DNA from: Chroococcopsis sp964623815 | GTDB taxonomy: Bacteria > Cyanobacteriota > Cyanobacteriia > Cyanobacteriales > Microcystaceae | NCBI GenBank assembly: GCA_964623815.1 | Contig: CAZUVR010000016.1 | Coordinates: forward strand, 1 to 64,000 | Direction of reading: 5' to 3' | Length of the DNA stretch: 64,000 nt | In this document: positions 51,445 to 60,835 of the stretch, piece by piece | Layout of the letters: each line of letters opens with the position of its first letter | Position numbering within the stretch: the first letter of the stretch is position 1 | Notes under the pieces: model-generated | Seen by the model: the letters and a program-made list of their open reading frames with translations, nothing else | Told to the model about the DNA's origin: nothing | Databases searched by the model: none | Program-made: the position numbers and the translations under genes

Positions 51445-53202
51445 ATGCCTTCTATTATTGAAGAACTTAAACATCAGTTTCAATCTGCTATTATTTCTGC
51501 TTTTGGGGCGGATTACGCCGATGTAGACCCTCTAATAGTACCTGCGAGTAATCCTAAGTTCGGTGATTATCAATCTAATCTCTCCCTATCTCTAGCTAAA
51601 CAATTAGGGGATAAACCCCGCGCTGTAGCGGAAAAATTATTATCTCATCTCAAGCTAGATCATATCTGTCAACAACCGGAAATAGCCGGGCCCGGATTTA
51701 TCAATCTCACCATCCTACCAGGTTATTTAGAAAAACAGCTATCTTCAATCAATCAAGATTCCCGCTTAGGGGTAGAAGTATCCAACCCTCCACAAAAAAT
51801 CATCGTTGATTTTTCTAGCCCCAATATAGCTAAAGAGATGCACGTCGGACATTTACGCTCTACCATTATCGGTGACTGCATCGCCAGAGTTTTAGAATTT
51901 AAAGGCCATGATGTTTTAAGGCTCAATCATGTGGGTGATTGGGGTACTCAATTCGGAATGTTAACGGCCTATCTTAAAGAAGCTTATCCCGAAGCTTTAA
52001 AGACAGCCGATGCTTTAGATTTAGGTGATTTAGTTACGTTTTATAAAAAGGCTAAAATTCGTTTCGATGAAGATGAGGAGTTTAAAGAAACCGCTAGAAA
52101 GGGAGTGGTAAAACTCCAGTCGGGCGACGCAGAAACTATAAAAGCTTGGCAATTATTATGTGACCAATCCCGCCGGGAGTTTCAGAAAATATACGATGTA
52201 CTCGATATTAATTTAACCGAGAGAGGAGAGTCTTTTTATAATCCCTTGCTAGCTGGAATTATCGAAGATTTAGATAAGGAAAAACTTTTAGAATTGGATG
52301 ATGGGGCGCAGTGCGTCTTCCTCGACGGCTTTACTAATAAGGAGGGCGATCGCTTACCGTTGATAGTCAAGAAAAGCGACGGCGGCTATAATTACGCTAC
52401 TACGGATCTGGCTGCGATTAAATATAGAGTATCGGAAGATAAAGCCGATCGTATTATCTACGTTACTGATGCCGGTCAAGCGAATCACTTCACCCAAGTT
52501 TTTCAAGTAGCTAAAAAAGCCGGATTGCTACCGGATAATGTAGAAGTAGTTCACGTACCTTTCGGGCTGGTTTTAGGTGAAGACGGCAAGAAATTAAAAA
52601 CCCGCTCCGGGGAGACGGTAAAGTTACAAGATTTATTGGATGAAGCCGTAGTCCGCGCCCGTCAGGATTTAGAAAGTCGATTGAAGGAAGAAGGCCGGAA
52701 GGAAACACCGGAATTCATCGAGAAAGTGGCTACCACAGTCGGCTTAGGGGCGGTTAAATACGCCGATTTAAGCCAGAACCGTAATAGTAACTATGTATTT
52801 AGTTTCGATAAGATGTTAACCTTACAGGGTAATACAGCGCCCTATATGCTTTATGCCTACGCCAGGGTACAGAGTATCAGCCGTGAGGGGGGCATCGATT
52901 TTCAAAGTTTGGGTAAAGATGCCGCTATATTACTCCAAGATGAAACCGAGTTAAATCTCGCTAAACACTTATTAGGATTGAGTGAAATTATCGCAATGGT
53001 GGAGAAAGATTTATTACCGAATAGACTATGTGAATATCTTTATGAATTGAGTAAAAAATTTAACCGTTTCTATGAAAATTGTCCGGTACTGAAATCAGAG
53101 GAACCGATGAAAACTTCTCGATTAATCCTCTGTGATTTAACTGCGAGAACTTTAAAGTTAGGATTATCTTTATTAGGTATTCCTGTTATCCCTAGAATGT
53201 AG
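51445..53202 (+). CDS. argS: Arginyl-tRNA synthetase
   Basis: The 585-residue class I enzyme charges tRNA-Arg. HVGHLRSTIIGDCIARVLEF has the HIGH-type motif, and GEDGKKLKTRSGETVKLQDL has the KMSKS-like loop. The N-terminal additional domain and the C-terminal DALR-type helical anticodon-binding domain (ending LSLLGIPVIPRM) are present. Length is normal. It is followed by an element with inverted ends. Confidence 0.96.
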   Translation: MPSIIEELKHQFQSAIISAFGADYADVDPLIVPASNPKFGDYQSNLSLSLAKQLGDKPRAVAEKLLSHLKLDHICQQPEIAGPGFINLTILPGYLEKQLSSINQDSRLGVEVSNPPQKIIVDFSSPNIAKEMHVGHLRSTIIGDCIARVLEFKGHDVLRLNHVGDWGTQFGMLTAYLKEAYPEALKTADALDLGDLVTFYKKAKIRFDEDEEFKETARKGVVKLQSGDAETIKAWQLLCDQSRREFQKIYDVLDINLTERGESFYNPLLAGIIEDLDKEKLLELDDGAQCVFLDGFTNKEGDRLPLIVKKSDGGYNYATTDLAAIKYRVSEDKADRIIYVTDAGQANHFTQVFQVAKKAGLLPDNVEVVHVPFGLVLGEDGKKLKTRSGETVKLQDLLDEAVVRARQDLESRLKEEGRKETPEFIEKVATTVGLGAVKYADLSQNRNSNYVFSFDKMLTLQGNTAPYMLYAYARVQSISREGGIDFQSLGKDAAILLQDETELNLAKHLLGLSEIIAMVEKDLLPNRLCEYLYELSKKFNRFYENCPVLKSEEPMKTSRLILCDLTARTLKLGLSLLGIPVIPRM

Positions 53203-53204
53203 AT

Positions 53205-53349
53205 ATAACCTCAGTTCGGGTTAAGAAATTTTTAGATTTTAAGGGAGTAGGGAGTAGAGAATAGGGAGTAACAGTAGTGGGTAAAAATTAATATCATCGA
53301 CTCCCGATTCCCCTTCTCATGAGTCAACCTTATCCCGAACTCAGGTTAT
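53205..53349. mobile_element. Possible MITE-like element between argS and adh
   Basis: The 145-base segment is bounded by 21-base imperfect inverted ends: 53205-53225 (ataacctcagttcgggttaag) and 53329-53349, which pair at 19 positions. The inside holds heptamer-type repeats and no gene. It reaches the last codon and stop of the alcohol dehydrogenase gene. No clear target duplication is seen. It could equally be a long-looped structure between convergent genes. Confidence 0.45.
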
Positions 53350-54398
53350 TTTAGTGAGGCCATATCGATCGAAAAACGGTACTTCACATCAGACTTGAGC
53401 AATCTCTCATAAGCCTCGTTCACCTTCTGAATGGGGATAACTTCGACATCGGCGGTGATATTATGCTCCCCGCAAAAATCCAGCATCTCTTGAGTTTCCG
53501 AAATCCCGCCGATTAGAGAGCCGGAGAGACTCTTGCGACCGAAGATTAGCCCAGCGGCGGCAATATTCATCGGTTTTTCGGGCAAACCTACGAGCGTCAT
53601 ATTGCCGTCAACGCGTAACAAAGCTAAATAAGGATTAATATCGTGATCGGCCGAGACGGTATCTAGGATGAAATCGAAACTCCCGGCGTGGAGTGCCATC
53701 TCCTTCTCATCGGTGGAAACTACCACATCATCGGCACCGAGGCGGAGCGCATCCTCTTTCTTTCTCGGTGAAGTGGTAAAGACGACGACATGCGCCCCGA
53801 AGGCATCAGCTAACTTTACCCCCATGTGTCCCAGTCCGCCCAGGCCCACTATACCGACTTTCTGCCCCTCCTTGACACCCGCTCGGCGCAAGGGTGAGTA
53901 GGTGGTGATGCCAGCGCACAGTAAAGGAGCCACTCCTGAAAGAGGGAGGTTATCGGGAACCCTTAGCACGAAACGCTCATCGACGACGACACTATCGGAA
54001 TAACCCCCATAGGTGACACCTCCGAGATGTTTATCCGGTGAATTATATGTAAAAATCGCGCTCGGACAGAATTGCTCTAATCCCGCCTGACAACTCGGAC
54101 AGATGCCGTCTGAATCCACCATGCAACCCACACCGACGAGATCGCCTGGTTTGTATTTAGTAACTGCCGAGCCAACGGCGCTGACACGTCCGACGATTTC
54201 GTGACCAGGAACGATAGGATAGGTGGTAGGCAGAACCTCGCTCCACTCATTACGCACCGCATGAAGGTCAGAATGGCAGATGCCGCAGTATAAAATTTCG
54301 ATCTGTACGTCGGAGCCTGTGAGTTTACGCCTCCCTATCTCGATCAAGCCTAATCCTGATGTCGCGCTCGTCGCGCCATAAGCTTTGGTCTGGTACAT
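53346..54398 (-). CDS. Zinc-dependent alcohol dehydrogenase (AdhA/cinnamyl type)
   Basis: The 350-residue protein is a medium-chain dehydrogenase. Catalytic zinc ligands are in ILYCGICHSDLHAVRNEW, the histidine in VPGHEIVGRV, and the structural zinc cysteines in GICPSCQAGLEQFCPSA. VGIVGLGGLGHMGVKLADAF is the nucleotide loop. It should reduce aldehydes with NADPH; similar cyanobacterial enzymes act on medium-chain and aromatic aldehydes. It is 60 bases upstream-facing from mfd on the same strand, so cotranscription is possible. Confidence 0.93.
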   Translation of the reverse strand: MYQTKAYGATSATSGLGLIEIGRRKLTGSDVQIEILYCGICHSDLHAVRNEWSEVLPTTYPIVPGHEIVGRVSAVGSAVTKYKPGDLVGVGCMVDSDGICPSCQAGLEQFCPSAIFTYNSPDKHLGGVTYGGYSDSVVVDERFVLRVPDNLPLSGVAPLLCAGITTYSPLRRAGVKEGQKVGIVGLGGLGHMGVKLADAFGAHVVVFTTSPRKKEDALRLGADDVVVSTDEKEMALHAGSFDFILDTVSADHDINPYLALLRVDGNMTLVGLPEKPMNIAAAGLIFGRKSLSGSLIGGISETQEMLDFCGEHNITADVEVIPIQKVNEAYERLLKSDVKYRFSIDMASLK

Positions 54399-54460
54399 AA
54401 AATTACGGCTCCTGGGGATTTATTTTTATTTGTATTATGCCTCAAAAATATTTCGTGGTA

Positions 54461-57400
54461 CTACCCGATAACTTCTGCCATAAGAGTGTTTTCTGGTAAA
54501 GCTTTCTCCATCTTTGAGAGCCAATCGAGTAAACTTTCTAATTGCTGTTGGGGTTTGACCAGCCCCAATCCCCTTACCGTCACTTGTTTCGGTGTGTAGA
54601 CGAAGCGCGATCGCAGGTGTTGGGGCAAATTTTCCTGTAGCAGTTTCCAGGCTGGTTCCTCCATCGGTGTCTCTAAAATGACGTGTTGTTTACCATCGGG
54701 CTTGATCCGAGAAAATCCTAGTGATTTTGCCAGTTGTTTCAATTGAATCACTTTGAATAGTTGTTCTACTGGCGAGGGGAGGGAACCGTAGCGATCGCAC
54801 AGATCCGCTTTGATTTGTGCTAGTTGCACCCGCTCATCGGTTGTGGCAATAGCTCGGTACACATCCATCTTCTGCTCGGCATCGGGGATATAATCGCTGG
54901 GGATGAAAGCGGTGAGCTTGAGATCGATCTGCGTGTCTTCCACTTTGGGAATTTCCTGTCCTTGAATCTCCTTAATAGCTTCCTGCAACATATCCATATA
55001 CAGTTCAAAGCCGATCGCTTCCATCTGTCCCGATTGCTCTGCACCTAATAAGTTCCCCACGCCCCGTATTTCCATATCGCGGGTAGCCAATTGATAGCCG
55101 GAACCCAGTTGAGTGAACTCCTGTAGTGCCCGTAAGCGTTGCCGGGCGTTTTCCGTTAGCTCTCCCTTATTGGGATAGAGTAACCAGGCGTGGGCTTGAA
55201 TCCCTGCCCTACCGACACGCCCGCGTAATTGATACAGTTGGGAGAGTCCGAATTTCTGCGCGTCTTCCACGATGATCGTATTCACCCGGGGAATATCTAA
55301 GCCCGACTCGATGATCGTGGTACAGAGGAGTAAGTCGGCTTCCCCGTTGTTAAAGGCTAACATCGTCGCTTCTAACTCCGATTCATCCATCTGACCATGT
55401 GCGATCGCTATCCTGGCTGAGGGCACCATCGCCTGTAATCTAGCCCCGATTTCTTCGATCCCTTCCACTCGTGGCACCACATAGAACACCTGTCCGCCTC
55501 GATCTAATTCATTCCTGATTGCGGTGCGGATTGCGTCGGGATTATAGCTCGATAGATGGGTTTTGATAGGGCGGCGGGATGGTGGCGGTGTCGTGATCAA
55601 ACTCATCTCTCTGATTCCGGATAGGGACATATAAAGGGTGCGAGGTATAGGGGTAGCCGAGAGGGTTAACACATCTACCTCTGTCTTCATGGTTTTGATC
55701 TTCTCTTTCTGATTGACTCCGAACCTCTGTTCTTCATCGATGACTAATAGCCCCAAGTCTTTAAACTCGACGCTCTTACTGAGTAGTAATTGGGTGCCGA
55801 CGACTACATCTAACTCACCGGTTTTCAATCTCTGTAAGATTTCCTTTTTCTCCGAGGCGGTGCGGAAGCGATTCAATAAGCCCACATTGATCGGGTAGGG
55901 GGCGAAGCGTTCTTTTAAGGTGTGATAATGTTGTTGGGTGAGGATGGTAGTCGGGGCGAGAAAAGCTACCTGTTTGTTACCGCCGGTGACGGCTTTAAAG
56001 ATGGCGCGGATGGCTACCTCGGTTTTGCCGAAACCCACATCGCCGCACACCAGCCTGTCCATCGGTCGATCGCTCTCTAAGTCCCTCTTGACATCATTGA
56101 TAGCCTTAATCTGATCTGGCGTGGGTTGATAAATGAAAGAATCTTCTAATTCCGACTGCCAGGGGGTATCCGGTGGATAGGCGAACCCGTGCTGTTGTGA
56201 TCGTTTAGCGTAGAGGTTGATCAAATCGACGGCTAATTTCTTCACCGCCTTGCGTACTTTATTCTTCGTCGCCTCCCAAGCTTTGCCCGACATTCTATGT
56301 AGCTCGGGGGGCTGGGTGCCGGTATGACGGTAGCGGGAAAGATTCTCGAAGGAATCGGCGGGGGTTCTTAAATAACCGTCGGCGTATTGAATTACGAGAT
56401 AGTCACGGGTATGGATTACGCCACTGACGTTATTTTCTACTTTTTCCAGTTTGATGAATTTGCCGATACCGTGATGTTTGTGTACCACGTAATCGCCTGG
56501 GCGCAATTTCTGCACGTCTACCTGTTTGGAGGCAGCTCGCCTACGTTTGCGGATGTAACCGGCGCTGGCGAGGATGTGTTGCCCGAAAAACTCTCGATCG
56601 GTCACTACCGCGATACGATAGGTAGGCAGTATGAAGCCCTCTAATTCTGCTAACCCCGAATATTTGAGTACCACGCCGGTATTCTGTAAGATTGATTTAT
56701 CGATGGCGGGGAAATCGTTAGGGTTGGGGATGAATTGCGCTGAGAAATCGTGTTCTTGTAAGAGGGAAACGGTGCGGGATGGTTGGGCGGAGATAAGCCA
56801 CTTGGCGTATTTATCTAAGGAGATGGTGTTATATATTTCTCTTTTTCCCCGGAGGATTTCAGCGATTTTAGCGAATTGGTGGGGGCTGGTGGGTATGGGA
56901 CGACTGGAGAGATTGACGGCGTTTTCTAAGCCGGTTTCCGCTAATTCGGAAAGGTACACTAGGGGATTGATTTTCGCTAATTCTAGGGATTCGGCGAACC
57001 GGCGATGTAGTTTCGGTAAAGTCGGGGTTAGTTCCCGCCATTGTTCTTCTATATATTCTAACCATCGATCGCTATGGGATTGACAGCGATCGGGTTCATC
57101 GAAGCCGATAAGGGTGTTAGCCGGTAAATAATCCAGTAAAGAGGCGGGATTAGGGAAAGCTAACCCCAAAAATCTCTCTATTCCCCCCTCTCGATTTTCT
57201 ATATCCTTTTCTTCCCTCGCTAGATAGGGTGTTAGCCTATCTCCTAAAGCGTCGGCGATAATCGGAGCGAAGCTAGTGGGGGTTAATGTTAGCTCGGGTA
57301 TTGAATCCAAGGATCTTTGAGTGGATGGGTCGAATTCTCTCAGTTTTTCGAGAGTATCCCCGAACCATTCTAAACGTACTGGTAGTTCGGCAGAAACAGG

Positions 57401-57955
57401 GAATATATCTATTATGTCCCCGCGCCTACTCCATTGTCCTTCCGTTTCCACCAGGGGTACTCTTTCATAACCTGATTTAGCTAGAGTTAAATCCAGAGTT
57501 TTACTATTTAAGGTCATGCCTACGGTAAACTTGGGGCAGTAGTCGTAGAAAGCTGGCGGGGGCGGTAAAATCGGATGCAGAGCTTTTTCTGTAGTGACGA
57601 TAGCCACATCGGTTGAATTGGTGGACAAGCTAGACAGTACTTGCATCTGTCCCCAAAGCATTTCCGATTCCCATTCAGCACTTTCATAGGGCGACGCTTC
57701 CGAAGTCGGGTAAAAATAAACGCTTTTCCAACCCATCGCCTCTAAACCCGTAGCCCACCGACTAGCTTCTTCTATCGTGGGGCAAATAATACAGAGATTT
57801 TGATTTTGATGCCTCGCTAATGCTGAGGTCACTAATCCTTTGGGAAGCCTAGAAATTCCAGTTAACTGTAAAATTTTTAGGGATTTTAATTTTTGGATAA
57901 GCTCGCTAGTAAGGGGTGATCTTTCTAAGCTGCGGATAACGGAAGCAAATGTCAT
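54461..57955 (-). CDS. mfd: Transcription-repair coupling factor
   Basis: The 1164-residue ATP-dependent translocase removes stalled RNA polymerase and recruits UvrA. UvrB-like N-terminal modules (about 1-330) precede the CarD-like RNA-polymerase interaction domain (LRPGDYVVHKHHGIGKFIKL). A RecG-like motor follows with Walker A GDVGFGKTEVAIRAI, Walker B LLVIDEEQRFGV and ATPIPRTLYMSL, and then the C-terminal TRCF domain. Length is normal. Confidence 0.97.
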   Translation of the reverse strand: MTFASVIRSLERSPLTSELIQKLKSLKILQLTGISRLPKGLVTSALARHQNQNLCIICPTIEEASRWATGLEAMGWKSVYFYPTSEASPYESAEWESEMLWGQMQVLSSLSTNSTDVAIVTTEKALHPILPPPPAFYDYCPKFTVGMTLNSKTLDLTLAKSGYERVPLVETEGQWSRRGDIIDIFPVSAELPVRLEWFGDTLEKLREFDPSTQRSLDSIPELTLTPTSFAPIIADALGDRLTPYLAREEKDIENREGGIERFLGLAFPNPASLLDYLPANTLIGFDEPDRCQSHSDRWLEYIEEQWRELTPTLPKLHRRFAESLELAKINPLVYLSELAETGLENAVNLSSRPIPTSPHQFAKIAEILRGKREIYNTISLDKYAKWLISAQPSRTVSLLQEHDFSAQFIPNPNDFPAIDKSILQNTGVVLKYSGLAELEGFILPTYRIAVVTDREFFGQHILASAGYIRKRRRAASKQVDVQKLRPGDYVVHKHHGIGKFIKLEKVENNVSGVIHTRDYLVIQYADGYLRTPADSFENLSRYRHTGTQPPELHRMSGKAWEATKNKVRKAVKKLAVDLINLYAKRSQQHGFAYPPDTPWQSELEDSFIYQPTPDQIKAINDVKRDLESDRPMDRLVCGDVGFGKTEVAIRAIFKAVTGGNKQVAFLAPTTILTQQHYHTLKERFAPYPINVGLLNRFRTASEKKEILQRLKTGELDVVVGTQLLLSKSVEFKDLGLLVIDEEQRFGVNQKEKIKTMKTEVDVLTLSATPIPRTLYMSLSGIREMSLITTPPPSRRPIKTHLSSYNPDAIRTAIRNELDRGGQVFYVVPRVEGIEEIGARLQAMVPSARIAIAHGQMDESELEATMLAFNNGEADLLLCTTIIESGLDIPRVNTIIVEDAQKFGLSQLYQLRGRVGRAGIQAHAWLLYPNKGELTENARQRLRALQEFTQLGSGYQLATRDMEIRGVGNLLGAEQSGQMEAIGFELYMDMLQEAIKEIQGQEIPKVEDTQIDLKLTAFIPSDYIPDAEQKMDVYRAIATTDERVQLAQIKADLCDRYGSLPSPVEQLFKVIQLKQLAKSLGFSRIKPDGKQHVILETPMEEPAWKLLQENLPQHLRSRFVYTPKQVTVRGLGLVKPQQQLESLLDWLSKMEKALPENTLMAEVIG

Positions 57956-58042
57956 GACAGAGTGTAGGGTTTTAGGGCCAATACCTATTCCTAGCTTTTA
58001 TCTAGTTAGGCACTGAGCGGTATCAAGTAGATCTATTTTAAT

Positions 58043-58735
58043 CTACGACTCCGGATAATTTTGTTTCCACCACCGAAACCACTCTAGGGAGGCCGATTCT
58101 AATATATCTTTATTTTTCTTAAGTTCATCGGGCGGGGCAAAACTATTAACCGGTATTGACAGCGCCACCCACAGACAACGCGCGTCGAATAAGTCGTTCT
58201 GTCCTGCTAACCAACCGAAAAATCTCGGCAAGCTACTCGTATGCAGGTAACGATTTTGAACGAATTGTTTCTGCGTTACCGTAGTGTTACCTTTCGGATT
58301 GATACAGGCACTAATATAAGCTCTATCTTTGTATTCAAATGAACCGTAATGCCCTATGCCCGATTCATATTTTTCATTAATCACTACTGTAGCAGGGGGA
58401 ATCGATTCATATACCATTAATAGTCTCGATACGTTACCCCCTGTGGCTTGTTCATAGACAGTATTTATTCGCAGATCTTTAGATTGTTGTCTGTATCTGT
58501 ATTGATTGGCTATAATTGGATTTTTTTGATTTTTGGGTTGGAAAGGTTCTGATTTAATAAATTGCCAATTTTTCAAACTAATATTATCAGGAAAAGTATA
58601 AGATTTAACTATTTGTTTTTTTGTTGCTTCAGTTTGTAATAATTGCTTGGCTAGTATCCCTATTGCTCCTGATAAACATAAACCTATAAGACAAATTCTA
58701 GCAATATTCCAACGATCTAAGGTTGTAGTATTCAT
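58043..58735 (-). CDS. Cyanoexosortase A system-associated protein
   Basis: The 230-residue protein has an N-terminal membrane helix (about 12-35, ARICLIGLCLSGAIGILAKQ) and a large extracytoplasmic domain with tryptophan-rich ends (SASLEWFRWWKQNYPE). Its start overlaps the exosortase gene by four bases, so translation is coupled. It matches my memory of the small partner protein that accompanies cyanoexosortase A; a likely role is in sorting or assembly, not proven. Confidence 0.8.
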   Translation of the reverse strand: MNTTTLDRWNIARICLIGLCLSGAIGILAKQLLQTEATKKQIVKSYTFPDNISLKNWQFIKSEPFQPKNQKNPIIANQYRYRQQSKDLRINTVYEQATGGNVSRLLMVYESIPPATVVINEKYESGIGHYGSFEYKDRAYISACINPKGNTTVTQKQFVQNRYLHTSSLPRFFGWLAGQNDLFDARCLWVALSIPVNSFAPPDELKKNKDILESASLEWFRWWKQNYPES

Positions 58736-59568
58736 ATTTTATTATCTGGTAAACCTATATCTCTAACGTAAGCGAACCAACAAAATACTCCAAAAATCAA
58801 GACGGATACCATAGCGAAAAGTAAGCTACCATCTTTCCCGTGCCAATAATCAAAAGACTCCATATTATTTGAAGCTACCAAGATTAGCATAATGCACACA
58901 CGAACGGCATTAATCAAAAATCCGATCGCTACCGCAATAATTAGACAAACAACTTTGTGAATATGCTTGATGGGTATTAACAGGAAGAATAGTATGGCTA
59001 TATTGGTCATCAGAGTGATACTTTCTACTCCCGAGCAAGCCCCGTATACTTCTACTCTCCCGGTAGGTAGGGCTATAATCACGTTGTCCCTATAGACGTT
59101 AAAACCGGCGAGGGACAACATCAAGGTAGAAGCTTTAGCAGTTATGAGTTCCAGATTTAATGCTTGTAAGCCCGAACTCAAAATTTTATCTAATATGAGC
59201 AGAGATAGTATGAACAGTTCTTTCCAGTATTGATAGAGACCCCGAAATCCAGAAGCCATAAGGGCTAGTCCGAGACCGGATAATAGGGGGGAAATTCGTA
59301 AATGATAACCGCTAGTACTGAAAGTTCTCAGTAAAATTATAGTGACCAGTATAAACCCGATAATCATCGGTAAGGGCTTGCTCTCTAATTTTAGAGTGCC
59401 CCGTTTGTCCCATAGTAAAGATCCTATCGCTAACCACAACAACATACTGATGCTCATCAGGTTAGCCTGGCCCGTTCGATCTAGTATGGTCAGGTGCAGG
59501 GCGGCTAGGGTGGCTCCTAAAGCGACTAACCAATAATCTGGCTTTTGTAAGTATTTGACCCAATACAT
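58732..59568 (-). CDS. Cyanoexosortase A
   Basis: The 278-residue membrane peptidase has about eight helices. The catalytic triad is visible: cysteine in VYGACSGVESITLM, arginine in GFLINAVRVCIMLILV, and histidine in FDYWHGKDGSLLF. Exosortases cut and attach proteins bearing PEP-CTERM signals. The gene forms an operon with the following associated protein. A likely substrate with a PEP-CTERM tail is encoded divergently at 60215-60778. Confidence 0.9.
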   Translation of the reverse strand: MYWVKYLQKPDYWLVALGATLAALHLTILDRTGQANLMSISMLLWLAIGSLLWDKRGTLKLESKPLPMIIGFILVTIILLRTFSTSGYHLRISPLLSGLGLALMASGFRGLYQYWKELFILSLLILDKILSSGLQALNLELITAKASTLMLSLAGFNVYRDNVIIALPTGRVEVYGACSGVESITLMTNIAILFFLLIPIKHIHKVVCLIIAVAIGFLINAVRVCIMLILVASNNMESFDYWHGKDGSLLFAMVSVLIFGVFCWFAYVRDIGLPDNKI

Positions 59569-59680
59569 AGGCGTATTTGAAAAATATATTTTCTAATTTA
59601 ACAGTTTCTTGTTTTTTAGTCAGCTAGTTCGCACCTGCCGATAAAAAAAGCTTTTTTATCGATATTTGTTAGCTCAGGAC

Positions 59681-59701
59681 AAATTATACATAAAGTTATA
59701 C
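59681..59701 (+). repeat. Direct repeat aaattatacataaagttatac (copy 1)
   Basis: This 21-base stretch recurs at 60051-60071 with one change (g to c). TTATAC cores also lie near 59715 and 60088. The set spans the exosortase/PEP-CTERM intergenic stretch and could be regulator sites. Confidence 0.6.
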
Positions 59702-59939
59702 GTAGTGTCGAGCAAGTTATACCTAAGTCTTTTCTCTCGTGTACATTACATATAACAACAGCCCCCTATTATAGAAATATAGACGAGTTCACAAGTTTAC
59801 CGAAGTTGTTTTCCTTGAATGGAAACCTTGAGACGTAACAAGGCTGAAGTAATTATTAAAACAAGTTTGCTCGTATATATTCCGCCTCAGCTAAATTTTT
59901 ATATATTCTGCTAGCCGGCATAGTTTTGTTGTTGTTGTT

Positions 59940-59968
59940 ATAGAGAAAACAAGTCTTGTTTTCTCTAT
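59940..59968. other. 29-base perfect palindrome
   Basis: Arms of 14 bases (59940-59953 and 59955-59968) are exactly complementary around a single central base. There is no T tract after it, so a simple terminator is less likely. It could be an operator or a cruciform/recombination site. An AT-rich hairpin-like run (59639-59661) also lies in this gap; the rest of 59569-60214 shows no gene. Confidence 0.75.
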
Positions 59969-60033
59969 CTTCGCATTTTAGGAAATTGAACAAAGTTTCA
60001 AGCTAGGCTTACATTGCTAGAGCCATCGTGCTT

Positions 60034-60059
60034 GTATAATTTACTTGTGTAAATTATAC
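60034..60059. promoter_or_regulatory. Perfect inverted repeat upstream of the PEP-CTERM gene, candidate operator
   Basis: gtataatttac and gtaaattatac are perfect 11-base arms around ttgt. The site is followed directly by the second copy of the 21-base direct repeat (60051-60071). It lies 63 bases before ATG 60122 and 156 before ATG 60215. Confidence 0.5.
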
Positions 60060-60214
60060 ATAAACTTATACTTTGATTTTTATAAAGTTATACAAATTAC
60101 GAAATAGCCTATACATTACTGATGACACAAGTTAAATACCATATAGATATTCGGAAGTTACCGACTTCCGTCTCTTGTAACCATAAAATAAGTCACAAAG
60201 TCTTGCATATTAAG

Positions 60215-60778
60215 ATGTCTAAACCAGTTAAATCAGTACTCAAAAACTTGTCTTTTTTGATGTTTCTGTCAGTTAATTGTGTACCTCAAACAGAAGCAGC
60301 AACCTTGAATTTTACCAACCATGAAACTAATGGACAAGAAGAATATAGCACTCAAATCAAAACCAAAGGAATTCAATTCCGTAACTATTTCAAGGTTAAT
60401 TATACGTCTTACAGTGAGACAGATGTAACGAATAAGCCTTCTTTAAATAATGAATTTAACTCAGAATTGTATCTAAATGAATATGTTGTAGATAAATTTT
60501 TATCTCGGCCAGTTATCGATGAAACAACTGCTACTACTGAGATGTCGTTTGCTAAACAAGACATATTGTTTCCGAAAACGAACAATATATTTTTAGCTCG
60601 TACTGCTCTTACTAGCCAGCAACAAAACAGTAATGCCCCTGCCTTATCTGCCCTATCCGCCCTATCCGCCAATAATCCGATTTTTACTCAAGGAGTTCCC
60701 GAACCGTTGTCTATTATGGGAGTATCGACGGCACTTGGTTTTGGTATTTTATTTAAAAAACGCGGGCAGAGACTGTAA
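60215..60778 (+). CDS. PEP-CTERM sorting domain protein, unknown function
   Basis: ATG 60215 gives a signal peptide (MSKPVKSVLKNLSFLMFLSV, cleavage likely after AEA) and a 187-residue product; ATG 60122 would put 31 residues before it. The C-terminus GVPEPLSIMGVSTALGFGIL, followed by KKRGQRL, is a PEP-CTERM signal: VPEP, hydrophobic helix, basic tail. The body is low in cysteine and has no enzyme motif. It is probably a substrate of the exosortase encoded divergently at 58732-59568, and would be sorted to the cell surface. Confidence 0.82.
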   Translation: MSKPVKSVLKNLSFLMFLSVNCVPQTEAATLNFTNHETNGQEEYSTQIKTKGIQFRNYFKVNYTSYSETDVTNKPSLNNEFNSELYLNEYVVDKFLSRPVIDETTATTEMSFAKQDILFPKTNNIFLARTALTSQQQNSNAPALSALSALSANNPIFTQGVPEPLSIMGVSTALGFGILFKKRGQRL

Positions 60779-60835
60779 TTGAGTTTATATGTGGTTATGG
60801 AGGAAATAGAATATATTCCATTTCCTCAGCTTCGA

